From positions 2,559,001 through 2,623,000 of the forward strand of contig NZ_CP097298.1 in NCBI RefSeq assembly GCF_023503965.1: a stretch of DNA of 64,000 bases, in the 5' to 3' direction. The position numbers and the translations under genes were made by a program. Shown here in pieces: positions 47,272-59,226 of the stretch. Source of the DNA: Brevundimonas albigilva (GTDB lineage Bacteria; Pseudomonadota; Alphaproteobacteria; Caulobacterales; Caulobacteraceae). The stretch's first letter is position 1. Every line of letters starts with the position of its first letter. Below the pieces are notes generated by a model, which was given only the letters and a program-made list of their open reading frames with translations, searched no databases and was not told the origin of the DNA.

Positions 47272-48068
47272 ATGTTCATGCTCGCCGCCGCCTTGGCTAT
47301 GGCGTCTCCGGACCCTGCGCCCCCGGCCATGATCTGGTCTGGGCCGACGAGTTCGATCGCGACGGCGCGCCCGATGCGTCGAAGTGGACCTATGACACGC
47401 ACGCCAATCGCGGCGGCTGGTACAACAACGAGGCCCAGTACTATTCCGCCGATCGCCTGGAGAACGCGCGGGTCGAGGACGGCGTGCTGGTCATCGAGGC
47501 GCGGCGCGAGCGCATGGAGCCGACGCCCGCCGACTGGGGCGGACAGGACTACACCTCGGCGCGGCTGATCTCGACGGCGGGCTGGCGGGGCGGCTTCGTG
47601 GAAACCCGCGCCAAGCTGCCGTGCGGACGTGGAAGCTGGCCCGCCATCTGGATGTTGCCCCAGTCGCCCTCGGGCTGGCCCATCGGCGGCGAGATCGACA
47701 TCATGGAGCACGTCGGCCACCGGCCGGGCGTCGTTCACGCCTCGATCCATACGCAAGCCTACAACCACGTGCGCGGCACCCAGAGCACGGCGACCACCCA
47801 GGTCGCGGACGCCTGCGACGCCTTTCATCTCTATCAGGTGCGCTGGACGGCGGACGAGATCGTCTTCCTGATCGACGACGCGCCGATCCACCGCTTCGCC
47901 AACGACGGGCGCGGCGATCCGGAAACCTGGCCGTTCGACAAGCCCTTCCACCTGATCCTGAACATCGCCGTCGGCGGCGACTGGGGCGGCGAGGAGGGGG
48001 TGGACGACGCCGCCTTCCCGCAGCGGATGGAGGTCGACTACGTCCGCGTCTATCGACCGGCCGACTGA
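47272..48068 (+). CDS. Glycoside hydrolase family 16 beta-glucanase, with frame break
   Basis: Predicted 265-aa exported enzyme of GH16 (laminarinase/lichenase type), cleaving beta-1,3 or beta-1,3-1,4 glucans by a retaining mechanism. The catalytic E-x-D-x-x-E is GEIDIMEHVG, with the flanking WPAIWMLP. WADEFDRDGAPDASKW and NNEAQYY mark the family N-terminus. One missing C in the five-C run at 47320-47324 separates the signal peptide (MFMLAAALAMA) from the domain. The stop overlaps the convergent Mur ligase stop region by 19 nt. Confidence 0.9.
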
Positions 48069-49459
48069 TCCAGCCGGTTCAGCAGGTCGCGCGCGAAGTC
48101 CGACAGGGTGTCGTCGCGGGCCCCCATGACCACGATCCGGTCGCCGGGGCGGACCATGCTCATGATCCGGTCGCCGCAGGCCGCGCGGTCCGCCAGGGCC
48201 TCGGCGTTGCGTCCGGCGGCGCGCACGCCCGAGGCGATATCCTCTGATCCCACGCTGCGATCGGTGGTGCCGCCGTAATAGACGGGCTCGGGCATCACAA
48301 GCACGTCGTCGGGCCGCAGCAGGCCGGCGAACCCCTGGATGAACTCTTCCCTCATCAGCTTCAGCGGGCCGAACCCGTGCGGCTGGAACAGGATCAGCAA
48401 CCGGCCATCGAAGGCGTGCAGCGTCTTCAGCGTGGCGGCGATCTTGTCGGGGTTGTGGGCGAAGTCGTCGATGACGGTGACGTCGCCGGCCGTCCCGACC
48501 ACCTCCATCCGCCTTCGGATGCCGGCGAAGGTCTCCAGCGCGCGCACGGCCTCGGCCACCGGGACGCCCAGCGCCTGGACCGCGCCGATGGCCGCCAGGG
48601 CGTTGGCGACGTTGTGGGCGCCCGGCGCGTTCAGCACGACGTCGAACTCGGTCCAGCCCGCGATCAGTCGGAACTTCATGCCCGCCGGCAGCGGCTCCAG
48701 GTCGTGGGCGGACAGGTCGGCCGCCTCTTCGCCCAGGCCGAAGGTGATCGCCTTGCCGGGCGCCAGCGTCTGGGCCAGGGCGGCGGTTTCGGGGTTGTCC
48801 AGGTTCAGAACGGCCGTGCGGGCCCGGCCGACGAAGCCGCCGAACAGGTCGCGCAGCTCCTCCATCGACTTGTGGTCCAGCGAGATGTTGGACACCACCG
48901 CCACCGTCGGATCGTAGCGGGCGATGGAGCCGTCGGATTCGTCCACCTCGGCCACGAACAGCGCCGGGTCGCCGACCAGGGCGCTGGCGAACGGATGGTC
49001 CGCGTCGGCGAAGTTCTTCATCACCGCCCCGTTCATCACGGTCGGCGCCCGACCGGTCTGGTGCAGGATCCAGGCGATCATGCCGGTGATCGTGGACTTG
49101 CCGCTGGTGCCCGCCACGCCGACCGAGGTCTCGGCGGCGTTGAACAGTTCGCTTAGCAGCTGGGGGCGGGTCTTGATCGCCGCGCCGACGCGACGGGCTG
49201 CGCCGATGTCGGGCACCGTGTCCTCGACCGCTCCGGTGGCCACCACGATCTGGTCGGGCCGCGTCACCCCGGACCCGTCCTGGGGGTGCAGGGTCACGCC
49301 GTGCGCGCGCAGCCAGTCGAACTTCTCGGGCGTCCGGCCCTGGTCCAGGGCGCGATCCGAGCCCTCGATCCGTCCGCCGCGCGCCTGGACGATCAGGGCC
49401 AGGGGCAGCATCCCCGATCCGCCGATGCCGCAGAAGAAGTAGGAGGCGTCTTGATTCAT
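48050..49459 (-). CDS. mpl: Mur ligase family protein (MurC/Mpl-like, peptidoglycan recycling)
   Basis: 469-aa ATP-dependent amide ligase. The N-terminal UDP-MurNAc loop is CGIGGSGM, the P-loop is VAGTSGKSTITGMIAW, then VDESDGSIARYDPTV, the Asn/His of SNISLDHKSMEEL and IDDFAHNPDKIAATL. The set fits the MurC/Mpl branch but I cannot decide between them from sequence alone. Mpl attaches recovered tripeptide to UDP-MurNAc. The divergent neighbour is an LD-carboxypeptidase that makes that tripeptide, which favours Mpl. An essential murC would normally lie in the division cluster. Confidence 0.82.
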   Translation of the reverse strand: MNQDASYFFCGIGGSGMLPLALIVQARGGRIEGSDRALDQGRTPEKFDWLRAHGVTLHPQDGSGVTRPDQIVVATGAVEDTVPDIGAARRVGAAIKTRPQLLSELFNAAETSVGVAGTSGKSTITGMIAWILHQTGRAPTVMNGAVMKNFADADHPFASALVGDPALFVAEVDESDGSIARYDPTVAVVSNISLDHKSMEELRDLFGGFVGRARTAVLNLDNPETAALAQTLAPGKAITFGLGEEAADLSAHDLEPLPAGMKFRLIAGWTEFDVVLNAPGAHNVANALAAIGAVQALGVPVAEAVRALETFAGIRRRMEVVGTAGDVTVIDDFAHNPDKIAATLKTLHAFDGRLLILFQPHGFGPLKLMREEFIQGFAGLLRPDDVLVMPEPVYYGGTTDRSVGSEDIASGVRAAGRNAEALADRAACGDRIMSMVRPGDRIVVMGARDDTLSDFARDLLNRLDQSAGR

Positions 49460-49531
49460 GGAGGCGAAACCGGGAGGACTGGACCGCGCCTGACTAGCAC
49501 GGGCGATGCCCGGGGCCAGACGGAACTTGTC

Positions 49532-50353
49532 ATGAAGATCGGCGTCGTCGTCGCCAGTTCGCGCTTTTCCAAGGATCGGGCCAAGGCCGTCGACGCCTGG
49601 ATGGCCGCCCACTTCCCCGATCGGTCGGTCTCGGTGGTGTTCCATCCGTCCTGCTTTCTGAAGCACGGCCACTTCGCCGGGGACGACGCGGCCCGGGCCG
49701 ACGCCTTTGTGGACTTCGCCAACGATCCGCGCCTGGACGCCATCTGGTTCGGACGGGGCGGCTACGGCGCCTGCCGCATCGCCGAGGCGGTTCTGCCGCG
49801 CCTGACGGCGGTGGCGCGCAAGAAGAAATACATGGGTTATTCCGACGCCGGCAGCCTGTTGGCGATCCTGTACAAGGCCGGCTTTCCCCATCTGGCGCAC
49901 GGGCCGATGGCGTCCGACGCCATCCGTCACGACGAGACGGCCTATCGCGCCCTCAACTGGTTCCTGCGGGACGATCCCGCCTCGCTGGAGCCGTCCCTGC
50001 TCAGCGACCCGCGCCCGGCGGTCGCCTTCAACCTGTCGATCATCGACCAGCTGGTCGGAACCGCGCTGGAGCCGGATCTGAGCGGCCACGTCCTGATGCT
50101 GGAGGAGGTGTCGGAGGCGCTCTATCGCGTCGACCGGATGATGTTCCACCTGACCGGTCAGGCCTCGATCCGACGGGTGGCGGGCATCCGTCTGGGGCGC
50201 GTCTCCGACGTGACCTTCAACGATCCCGATTTCGGCCAGACGCCCGAAAAGATCGTGCGCTTCTGGTGCGGTCGCGCGGGCATTCCCTATCTGGGCGCCG
50301 CCGACATCGGCCACGACGCGGCCAACAAGGTCGTGCCCTTCGGCCGCCGGTGA
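49532..50353 (+). CDS. ldcA: LD-carboxypeptidase (S66 family)
   Basis: 273-aa serine peptidase removing the terminal D-Ala from murein tetrapeptides. The nucleophile Ser is in MGYSDAGSL (about residue 104), after FGRGGYGACR. A Glu lies in LMLEEVSEALYRVDRMM and the His in DIGHDAANK, matching the Ser/Glu/His triad of LdcA. Start chosen at ATG 49532. It is divergent from the Mur ligase with a 72-nt shared promoter region, which suggests joint function in peptidoglycan recycling. Confidence 0.92.
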   Translation: MKIGVVVASSRFSKDRAKAVDAWMAAHFPDRSVSVVFHPSCFLKHGHFAGDDAARADAFVDFANDPRLDAIWFGRGGYGACRIAEAVLPRLTAVARKKKYMGYSDAGSLLAILYKAGFPHLAHGPMASDAIRHDETAYRALNWFLRDDPASLEPSLLSDPRPAVAFNLSIIDQLVGTALEPDLSGHVLMLEEVSEALYRVDRMMFHLTGQASIRRVAGIRLGRVSDVTFNDPDFGQTPEKIVRFWCGRAGIPYLGAADIGHDAANKVVPFGRR

Positions 50354-50532
50354 GCAGGCCTCTCGTTGCGGCGCGGCGCGGCGCGAAAGACACAGTCTCG
50401 CCCAATTCCTTGACGGGCCGGCGCATCCCCCTCGACAGCCGCCGCATCGCGACGTCAGATGCAGGTCCGCGAGGCGTTAGGACTTCGTTAGCCAAGGCGT
50501 TGGGGGACGCGGCGGCTACGCCTCCGCGATGC

Positions 50533-50572
50533 GGCGGTTCGTTCGGAGTCGGGGGATGACGGACGAACCGCC
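50533..50572. terminator. Hairpin between convergent ldcA and patatin genes
   Basis: Perfect 10-bp arms GGCGGTTCGT (50533-50542) and ACGAACCGCC (50563-50572) with a 20-nt centre, 15 nt from the patatin stop. The long loop and absent U-run make it an atypical terminator. The rest of 50354-50587 shows no gene or other structure. Confidence 0.4.
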
Positions 50573-50587
50573 TGATCGCCTTCGCTT

Positions 50588-51810
50588 TCACTGATCCTGC
50601 GATGGGGCCGGCGTTCGCTCGCCGGCGGCCGCCACCGTGTCGCTGCTCGAGGATTCCGCGCGCGGCGGCAACAGGGGCGCGGCCCGGCCCTGCGCATCCA
50701 TGACGGTGCGCCAGGCCTGCCCGGCCTGCATGGCCGCGCGGCCCGCCTGGAAGAGGCGATTCATGTTCTCGCGGCCGAAATCCAGGCTGTCCTCCTCGGT
50801 CTCGGGGCCGATCATGGCGACGTTCATGGTCATGCCGTTGACGCGGGCGAACTGCGCCGTATTGGCCAGGTCCGAGCGGGTGATCGCCTTCATCATGGTG
50901 TCGAAACTGCGCGCGGCGATCCGCGCCGGGCTGAGCGTCGCGACCTGAAACTTGGGCTCGGGCTTGCCGTTGACGAGCACCCAGATCCGCCCTTCGCCCC
51001 GCGCACCCAGATTGTCCGCCAGCAGCAGCGGTTCCGGCGCCACCAGGAAGTTGGCGACCGTGCCCCCGTCGACATGGATTTCGCTGACCTGCCGTCCGTC
51101 GTGATCATAGGTCAGCGGCACCGGCGGGAAGGCGCCGGGAATGCTGGCCGAGGCGATCAGCACGTTCACGAACAGCACCCTTGACGCGACATCGTCGCGG
51201 CTGGCCAGGGCGCCCATGTCCCACACGATCTGGGTCTGGGTGTCCAGGCTGGTCGTGGCGACATAGAGCCGGCGGCCCTTGGCGTGCTCCGCCGCGACGG
51301 CGCGCAACAGCGTCTCGTCGACATTGTCCAGCACCAGGTCGCGCAAGGGGGCCGGATCGAACACGCCCGGCAGGAACAGGGCCAGCAGCCCCCGCGACTT
51401 CAACAGACCGTCGGCATGGCCCCCGGTGTAGGCCTGGGTCAGGGCGGGGTCGAACGATCGTCCGGCGAAGACGAACGGCGCGATCAGGGCGCCGGTCGAC
51501 ACCCCCGTCACCACCTCGAAGGTCGGCGGATCCGGCCAGGCCGTCATCACTCCGGCGCCCCACGCTCCGTTGGCGCCGCCGCCGGACAGGGCCAGCAGGT
51601 CGAACCGACCGTCGGCCGGCGCCTGGGCGGCGCGCCGGGTGTCCGCCTCGACCGCGCCCGGGCCGTGTCGCTGGAGAAGTCGTAGCGATAAGGCGGGCTG
51701 GCGGCGGCCAGCTCGGCCTGGGTGAACCCCGGTCGCGGCAGCGTCTGGCAGGCGGCCGCCCCCAGGGCCGCGAGCATGAGGCAGGTCAGGGCGAAGCGGC
51801 GCGTTTCCAT
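50588..51810 (-). CDS. Patatin-like phospholipase lipoprotein, with frame break
   Basis: Predicted 407-aa lipid-anchored hydrolase. Signal and lipobox are METRRFALT...LGAAAC. The patatin domain has the oxyanion loop SGGGANGAWGAG, the nucleophile GVSTGAL (G-x-S-x-G) and the Asp of the dyad in HVDGGTVAN. The lipoprotein start and the domain lie in different frames, separated by one missing base near 51656-51663 (GCCCGGGC context). Substrates are probably phospholipids or lipid esters. It is divergent from dnaG. Confidence 0.88.
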
Positions 51811-51893
51811 GCAAGACCTTTGGCCCGGCGCGGATCGCTCGACAAGTCCGCCCGCCGCTGGCGCGCGGCCCGGCCGGGGGCTAAGGATCGGCG

Positions 51894-53756
51894 GTGCGCT
51901 TCGACGAACGCTTCATCGACGAATTGAAGGCCCGCCTTCGCCCGTCCGACGTGATCGGGCGGACGGTGAAGCTCAAGCGCCAGGGGCGCGAGTTCGTCGG
52001 CCTGTCGCCCTTCACGAAGGAGAAGTCGCCCAGTTTTTTCGTCAATGACGACAAGGGCTTCTTCCACGACTTCAGCTCGGGCAAGCACGGCGACATCATC
52101 TCCTTCCTGCAGGAGACCGAGCGGCTGAGCTTCGTCGAGGCGGTGCAGCGCCTGGCCGGCGAGGCGGGGCTGCAGCTTCCGGCCGAGGATCCCCAGGCGG
52201 TCGAGCGCGAGCAGAAGCGCCAGGGCCTGTCGGACTGGATGGACCTGGCCCAGAAGTGGTTCGCCGCCAATCTGCGCCGCACGCCGGGCAAGGCGGCGCG
52301 CGAGTACCTGGACAGGCGCGGCCTGCCCGAGGACCAGTGGGAACGCTTCGGCCTGGGCTATGCGCCCAACGATCGCGAGGGGTTGAAGCAGGCGCTTATC
52401 CAGCGCGGGGCGCGCCCCGCCGATCTGGTCGAGGCCGGTCTGCTGATCGCGCCCGAGGGCGGCGGCCAGCCCTATGACCGGTTCCGCGACCGGCTGATGT
52501 TCCCGATCCTGGACGCGCGCGGGCGGATCGTCAGCTTCGGCGGCCGGGCGATGAATCCCGACGACCGGGCCAAATATCTGAACGGGCCGGAAAGCCCGCT
52601 GTTTCACAAGGGCGCGACCCTCTACGGCCTGCCCGAGGCGCGGCGCATCCTGGGCGCCGAGAGCCGCAGCGACCAGGCGATCATCGTGGTCGAGGGCTAT
52701 ATGGACGTCATCGCCTGCCAGCGGGCGGGCCTTCCCGCCGTCGCGCCGATGGGCACGGCCCTGACCGAAGAGCAGATGGAGCGGCTGTGGCGGGTCAGTC
52801 ATGAACCCGTCCTGTGTTTCGACGGCGACGCGGCCGGCCTGCGCGCCGCCTATCGCGCCATCGAACGGTCGCTGCCGCTGTTGAAGGCCGGGCGGTCGTT
52901 CCGCTTCGCCCTGCTGAGCGGCGGACAGGATCCCGACGACATCCTGCGCGAAAAGGGCGCGCCGGCCCTGCGTCAGGCGTTGGGCGAGACCCACGCCTTT
53001 TCCGAGGTCCTGTTTCGTCGCGAGCAGGACGCCGAGCTTCTGGACACGCCCGAGCGCAAGGCCGGGTTCAAGGCGCGCCTGCGCCAGGCCGCCCAGGCGA
53101 TCCAGGATCGCGACCTGGCCGAGCAGTATCGTCGCGACCTGTTCGATCGCTTCGACGCCCTGTTCCCGCGATCTCAACCTCGTGCGCCCTGGACGCCGGG
53201 GCAGGGGCGCGGCGGCCGGTTCGGTCCGCCGCCCAAGCAGGGCCAGACGGCCGAGGGCGCCCAGGCGATGCAGTCGCTGATCCGCGCCATCGAACCCGTG
53301 CCGGCGGCCCTCGCCCACGGGGCCATCGACGATCCCGAACGGATGGACGACCATCTGGAGGCGATCGCGGCCCACGGATTCGGCGACCGGGGCCTGGACG
53401 GGCTGGCGCAGGAGCTGGTCCGATTGCGTCTGTCGGGACAATCCCTTGACTCTGCGGCCATGCGTCGCCATCTGGCGCAATCGGGTCACGATGCCTTAGT
53501 GCGCGAGGTCGAGAAGGCGGCGGCGAAGTCCGGCGCGCCATTCCTGGCCGCAAATGCGCCCCTCGCCGAGGCAAGGGTCCGATGGTCGCAGGCGTTCGAC
53601 GCTTCGACGCGCGTCGCCGCGTTGGAGGACGCCTTGGCCCAGGCGCGCGACGTGCCCGGGCAAGATGAGGCGTTCCGCCGGCTGAAGGCCGAGCGGGATG
53701 CGCTTCGCCGTGCGATCAAAGCCGGGACGATATGGGAAGACAACGCGGGCTCGTAA
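51894..53756 (+). CDS. dnaG: DNA primase, zinc-ligand-free form
   Basis: 620-aa primase making RNA primers for replication; start is GTG 51894. The N-terminal domain keeps the CHC2-like fold ([34 protein letters not shown]), but all four zinc ligands are replaced, by Ser38, Thr41, Asp59 and Ser62. The TOPRIM core is intact: [10 protein letters not shown] and [12 protein letters not shown]. The C-terminal DnaB-binding helical region is present. Ligand loss of this kind is familiar in alphaproteobacterial primases. It is followed by rpoD after 71 nt, a remnant of the macromolecular synthesis operon without rpsU. Confidence 0.96.
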   Translation: MRFDERFIDELKARLRPSDVIGRTVKLKRQGREFVGLSPFTKEKSPSFFVNDDKGFFHDFSSGKHGDIISFLQETERLSFVEAVQRLAGEAGLQLPAEDPQAVEREQKRQGLSDWMDLAQKWFAANLRRTPGKAAREYLDRRGLPEDQWERFGLGYAPNDREGLKQALIQRGARPADLVEAGLLIAPEGGGQPYDRFRDRLMFPILDARGRIVSFGGRAMNPDDRAKYLNGPESPLFHKGATLYGLPEARRILGAESRSDQAIIVVEGYMDVIACQRAGLPAVAPMGTALTEEQMERLWRVSHEPVLCFDGDAAGLRAAYRAIERSLPLLKAGRSFRFALLSGGQDPDDILREKGAPALRQALGETHAFSEVLFRREQDAELLDTPERKAGFKARLRQAAQAIQDRDLAEQYRRDLFDRFDALFPRSQPRAPWTPGQGRGGRFGPPPKQGQTAEGAQAMQSLIRAIEPVPAALAHGAIDDPERMDDHLEAIAAHGFGDRGLDGLAQELVRLRLSGQSLDSAAMRRHLAQSGHDALVREVEKAAAKSGAPFLAANAPLAEARVRWSQAFDASTRVAALEDALAQARDVPGQDEAFRRLKAERDALRRAIKAGTIWEDNAGS

Positions 53757-53827
53757 CCTTACGGACCGCCGGGCATTGTATTTTCGTCGGGGGCCTGATC
53801 ACCGCCTCGACCGGAGACAGACTGAAT

Positions 53828-55771
<1,944 letters not shown>

Positions 55772-55780
55772 GACAAGGCA

Positions 55781-55811
55781 GGGGCGGCTCCGACGGGGCC
55801 GCCCCTTCGCT
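55781..55811 (+). terminator. Terminator after rpoD
   Basis: 8-bp stem GGGGCGGC (55781-55788) and GCCGCCCC (55798-55805), followed by TTCGCTTT. Confidence 0.8.
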
Positions 55812-55849
55812 TTCGGCATGAGAGAATTGGACGACGGCGCGGGCACCAC

Positions 55850-56722
55850 TTGGACGACGCAACGACGCCTACGTCCGATTTCGACGACGCGGGCGGCTAC
55901 GCCGTCGTCATGGAACACTATCGCCTGAAGAAATATCGGGGGCCGGAGGTCTGGGCGCGGGTGCGCGCGGCCTATGAGGGCGGGGAGAGCGGGCCGTCGA
56001 TCGCGCGCCGGTTCGACGTCGGCCTGTCCAATCTGAGGAAGAAGGCGCGGCTGGAGGGCTGGACCCGAAAGGACATCGCGCAAAAGCTGGATGGCGAACT
56101 GGAGCCGGCGCGCGAGACGGCGCCGCCGCCGGTCCCGCAGGGGCCGCCGGTCGATCCGCAGACGGCCGTGGAAACGGCGATGCAGCGCGCCAGCAGCCTG
56201 TTGGCGCAAGGACGTGGCGCGGAGGCCCAGACGCTGATCCGCTCGGCCGAGGCCCTGGCCAAGCTGGCGGAGCGCGCCGGAGAGGCCGCCGCCGCCGCCG
56301 CGGACCAACCGTCGGAGGAAGAGGCGATCGCGCGATACATGGCCGAGCGCGACGCCGATATCATCGACCAGGCGACGAAGCTGGCCTGGGCGATGCTGAT
56401 GGACCAGCCGATGGGCGAGGCGGCGCGGTACTCCGCCTTCATGTACCACTGGCGCGCACGGCACCTGGGGCCGGAGGCGACGGCCTGCTATTTCGCCCAT
56501 GCGGTCGACGGCGGCTGGGCGCGGCGCTATTTCGACGGGGAGGGGCGGTTGCGGCCCCTGCCGGAGCCGATCACGCCCCTGGCGATGATGGTCGATCAGC
56601 ATCTTCGCCTCAGCGCGGAGCGGGACCAGAATTCCGCGCAAAAGGATCCATACAGCATGGACCTGGACTATCCGGGCCCGATCCGTTTCGCGCCATCGTC
56701 GGACGAGCCCGGAATCGGTTAG
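55850..56722 (+). CDS. Hypothetical protein with N-terminal helix-turn-helix-like region
   Basis: Up to 290 aa, of no family I recognise. Residues about 25-75 look like a DNA-binding helical bundle (WARVRAAYEGGESGPSIARRFDVGLSNLRKKARLEGW, positions about 36-72), like those that open small terminase or resolvase-type proteins. The middle is Ala/Glu-rich and may form coiled coil. The start is uncertain: TTG 55850 is the longest, ATG 55910 (MEHYRLKKY) is the first in-frame ATG. It precedes the extensin-like gene by 9 nt, so they are probably co-transcribed. Confidence 0.6.
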   Translation: MDDATTPTSDFDDAGGYAVVMEHYRLKKYRGPEVWARVRAAYEGGESGPSIARRFDVGLSNLRKKARLEGWTRKDIAQKLDGELEPARETAPPPVPQGPPVDPQTAVETAMQRASSLLAQGRGAEAQTLIRSAEALAKLAERAGEAAAAAADQPSEEEAIARYMAERDADIIDQATKLAWAMLMDQPMGEAARYSAFMYHWRARHLGPEATACYFAHAVDGGWARRYFDGEGRLRPLPEPITPLAMMVDQHLRLSAERDQNSAQKDPYSMDLDYPGPIRFAPSSDEPGIG

Positions 56723-56731
56723 GCTGGGGCC

Positions 56732-57505
56732 ATGACCGAGCGCGCCTTCGCACCCCGCCCGCCCGCCTTTCGCCTGGCGCAGACCGCCCTGATCCTGGGG
56801 CTGGCGGCGGCGCTGACGATGGCGGGGTGCGTGCGGCGCCCGCCGGAGCCGCTGCGGCCCCCGGCCTATCCCTATTCGCAGACGCCCGCGCCGCTGGTGG
56901 GCGCGCTGATCGACCGGCCGATCGACGGGGGCACGCAAGGGGCGGTCAAGCGCGCGGGCGCGGACCTGGGCCAGTGCATGGCCCAGCTGACGGCGGCGCG
57001 GGTGCGCTTCAGCCCCGTGCCGGATCGCCAGAACACCGCCGCCTGCGGCCTGAGCCAGGGCGGCGTGCTGGGCGCCGACATGGGCACGGTGGCGCGCATG
57101 GCGCCCGGCGAGGTGGAGATGACCTGCCAGACGGCGCTGGCGCTGAGCGTCTGGCGGCGGCAGTCGCTGGAGCCGGCGGCGCGCGAGATCCTGGGCTCGG
57201 ACGTGGTCCAGATCGACCACATGGGCGCCTACGCCTGCCGCAACGTGAATAACGGCGTGGGCTCGAACCGGATCAGCGCCCACGCCCAGGCGGCGGCCCT
57301 GGACTTCGCCGGTGTGCGCCTGCGCGACGGACGCCGGATCAGCGTGGCGCGCGACTGGAACGGCGACGGGGCCGAGGCGCGCTTCCTGCGCCGCATCCGC
57401 GACGACGCCTGCCGCGTGTTCGGCACGACGCTGAGCCCCGACTACAACGCCGTCCACCACGACCATCTGCACCTGGAAGCGACCGACACCCGCTTCTGCC
57501 GCTGA
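56732..57505 (+). CDS. Extensin-like (Extensin_C) family lipoprotein
   Basis: 257-aa protein with a signal segment and lipobox (LTMAGC near 31). The C-terminal domain matches the bacterial extensin-like family: an NRISAHAQAAALDFAGVRL segment and a histidine cluster YNAVHHDHLHLE, which resemble the metal site of VanY/DacB-type DD-carboxypeptidases. Six Cys are present and may pair. A role in peptidoglycan is suggested but unproven. It lies 93 nt before the OPG genes. Confidence 0.8.
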   Translation: MTERAFAPRPPAFRLAQTALILGLAAALTMAGCVRRPPEPLRPPAYPYSQTPAPLVGALIDRPIDGGTQGAVKRAGADLGQCMAQLTAARVRFSPVPDRQNTAACGLSQGGVLGADMGTVARMAPGEVEMTCQTALALSVWRRQSLEPAAREILGSDVVQIDHMGAYACRNVNNGVGSNRISAHAQAAALDFAGVRLRDGRRISVARDWNGDGAEARFLRRIRDDACRVFGTTLSPDYNAVHHDHLHLEATDTRFCR

Positions 57506-57597
57506 GGCCGGCGCGACATCGCGTCCTTCGCAAATGCGAGATGAGGGTTGAACCCGAGCGGTCGCTCGGCTTTCTAGTCTGTCGGGCGGGGGCGTTC

Positions 57598-59166
57598 ATG
57601 ACGAGGTCGCGCATGATTCCCCGCCGTCGCGCCGTGCTTCAGGGCCTTGCCGGCCTGGGCGCCGCCTTCGCCCTGCCGCCGGGCCTGGCCCTGGCCCAGG
57701 AGGGCGAGGCCTTCAGCTTCGAAACCGTGAAGGCCCTGGCCCGCGACCTGGCCGCGCGCCCTCATGCGCCCCGGCCCGAGGCGGCGGGCGACCTGGACGC
57801 CATCACCTATGACGAGGGGTTCCGCGTCGTCTTCGATCCCGAGCGGACGGTGACGATGGGCGCCGACCAAGGCGCCGACTGGGGCCTGCAATTCATGTCG
57901 CTGGGCGTGCTGGCGCGACGGGCGGTGGAGATCAATCTGGTCGAGGGCGGCCGCAGCCGTCGGCTGACCTATGATCCCGCCTATTTCATCGTGCCCGAGG
58001 ACAGTCCGTTCAGGGCCCTGCCGGACGACGTCGGCTTCGCGGGCTTCCGGGCCGTGGCCGGGCCGGGCCGGGCCGAATGGCTGTCGTTCCTGGGCGCCTC
58101 CTACTTCCGCTCGCCGGGGCCGTTCGGGCAGTACGGCCTGTCGGGCGCGGGGCTGGCGCTGGACACCTACGCCGAGGGACCGGAGGAGTTTCCCGACTTC
58201 ACCCGCTTCTGGCTGGGGCCGGACGCCAGCGGGCGGTTGGTGATCCACGCCCTGATGGAGGGGGCGGGCGTCGTCGGCGCCTACCGTTTCGTCAACGATC
58301 GGGCGGGGGACGGCCTGGTGCAGGAGGTCGAGGCCATGCTGGTCTTCCGGCGCGGCTACGCCCAGCCGGGGTTCGCGCCCCTGACGAGCATGTTCTGGTA
58401 CGGCGAGAACACGTCGGGCCCGCGCGAGGACTGGCGGCCCGAGATCCACGACTCGGACGGGCTGGCGATCTGGACGGGGGCGGGGGAGCGCATCTGGCGG
58501 CCGCTGTCCAATCCGCCGCGGGTCGTCACCAGCGCCTTCGCCGACGAGAATCCGCGCGGCTTCGGCCTGATCCAGCGCGACCGGGACTACGACAGCTATC
58601 AGGACAGCCAGGCGTATTACGACCGGCGGCCCAGCCTGTGGGTCGAGCCGGTCGGCGGCTGGGGCCGGGGGAGCGTGCGGCTGGTCGAGGTTCCGACGCG
58701 TAGCGAGACGCTGGACAACATCGTGGCCTTCTGGACGCCCGCCGCGAGACCGGCGGCGGGCCAGACGCGCACCCTGCGCTATCGGTTGACGTGGGACGGG
58801 GATGCGCCGGGCCTGGAGACCCTGGCCCGGGTGACGGCGACGCGATCCGGCCGGGCGGGACGGCCCGGCGCCCCGCCTGGAGAGGGGCGGCGCATGGCGG
58901 TGGAGTTTCGCGGGGCCGACCTGGCGCGGCTGCGGCCCGAGGACGCGCGGGCGGCCGTGAGCGCGGTGCGCGGCGCCGTGTCCAACATCGAACTGGTCGC
59001 CGCCGATCCGACCGAGACCGGCTTTGAGCGCACCTGGCGCCTCATTTTCGACGTGGCGCCGTCATCGGATGAACCGGCGGACGTGAAAGCCTGGCTTCGA
59101 ACGCGGAACGGGCGGCGTCTCACCGAGACGTGGACGGCTCAGATTTTCGCGGAACGCGCAACCTGA
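57598..59166 (+). CDS. opgG: Periplasmic glucan biosynthesis protein (OpgD/OpgG, MdoG family)
   Basis: 522-aa exported protein needed for osmoregulated periplasmic glucan branching or release. A twin-arginine-like signal (IPRRRAVLQGLAGLGAAFAL) marks Tat export, as in OpgD. Family segments include FVNDRAGDGLVQEVEAMLV (locator), PLTSMFWYGEN, ADENPRGFGLIQRDRDY and YDRRPSLWVEPVGGWG. ATG 57598 is used because the RR signal follows; ATG 57613 is possible. opgH starts 61 nt after its stop. Confidence 0.93.
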   Translation: MTRSRMIPRRRAVLQGLAGLGAAFALPPGLALAQEGEAFSFETVKALARDLAARPHAPRPEAAGDLDAITYDEGFRVVFDPERTVTMGADQGADWGLQFMSLGVLARRAVEINLVEGGRSRRLTYDPAYFIVPEDSPFRALPDDVGFAGFRAVAGPGRAEWLSFLGASYFRSPGPFGQYGLSGAGLALDTYAEGPEEFPDFTRFWLGPDASGRLVIHALMEGAGVVGAYRFVNDRAGDGLVQEVEAMLVFRRGYAQPGFAPLTSMFWYGENTSGPREDWRPEIHDSDGLAIWTGAGERIWRPLSNPPRVVTSAFADENPRGFGLIQRDRDYDSYQDSQAYYDRRPSLWVEPVGGWGRGSVRLVEVPTRSETLDNIVAFWTPAARPAAGQTRTLRYRLTWDGDAPGLETLARVTATRSGRAGRPGAPPGEGRRMAVEFRGADLARLRPEDARAAVSAVRGAVSNIELVAADPTETGFERTWRLIFDVAPSSDEPADVKAWLRTRNGRRLTETWTAQIFAERAT

Positions 59167-59226
59167 ACGGTGTTCGGTCGTTCCGTGGGTCGAGCCTCCC
59201 CGCTCCACAGACAATCAGGATCGACC

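Noticed and set aside
50354..50587. A small gene between ldcA and the patatin gene
   Set aside because: The open frames there have no start with a ribosome site and no family-like sequence; an inverted repeat is the only structure.
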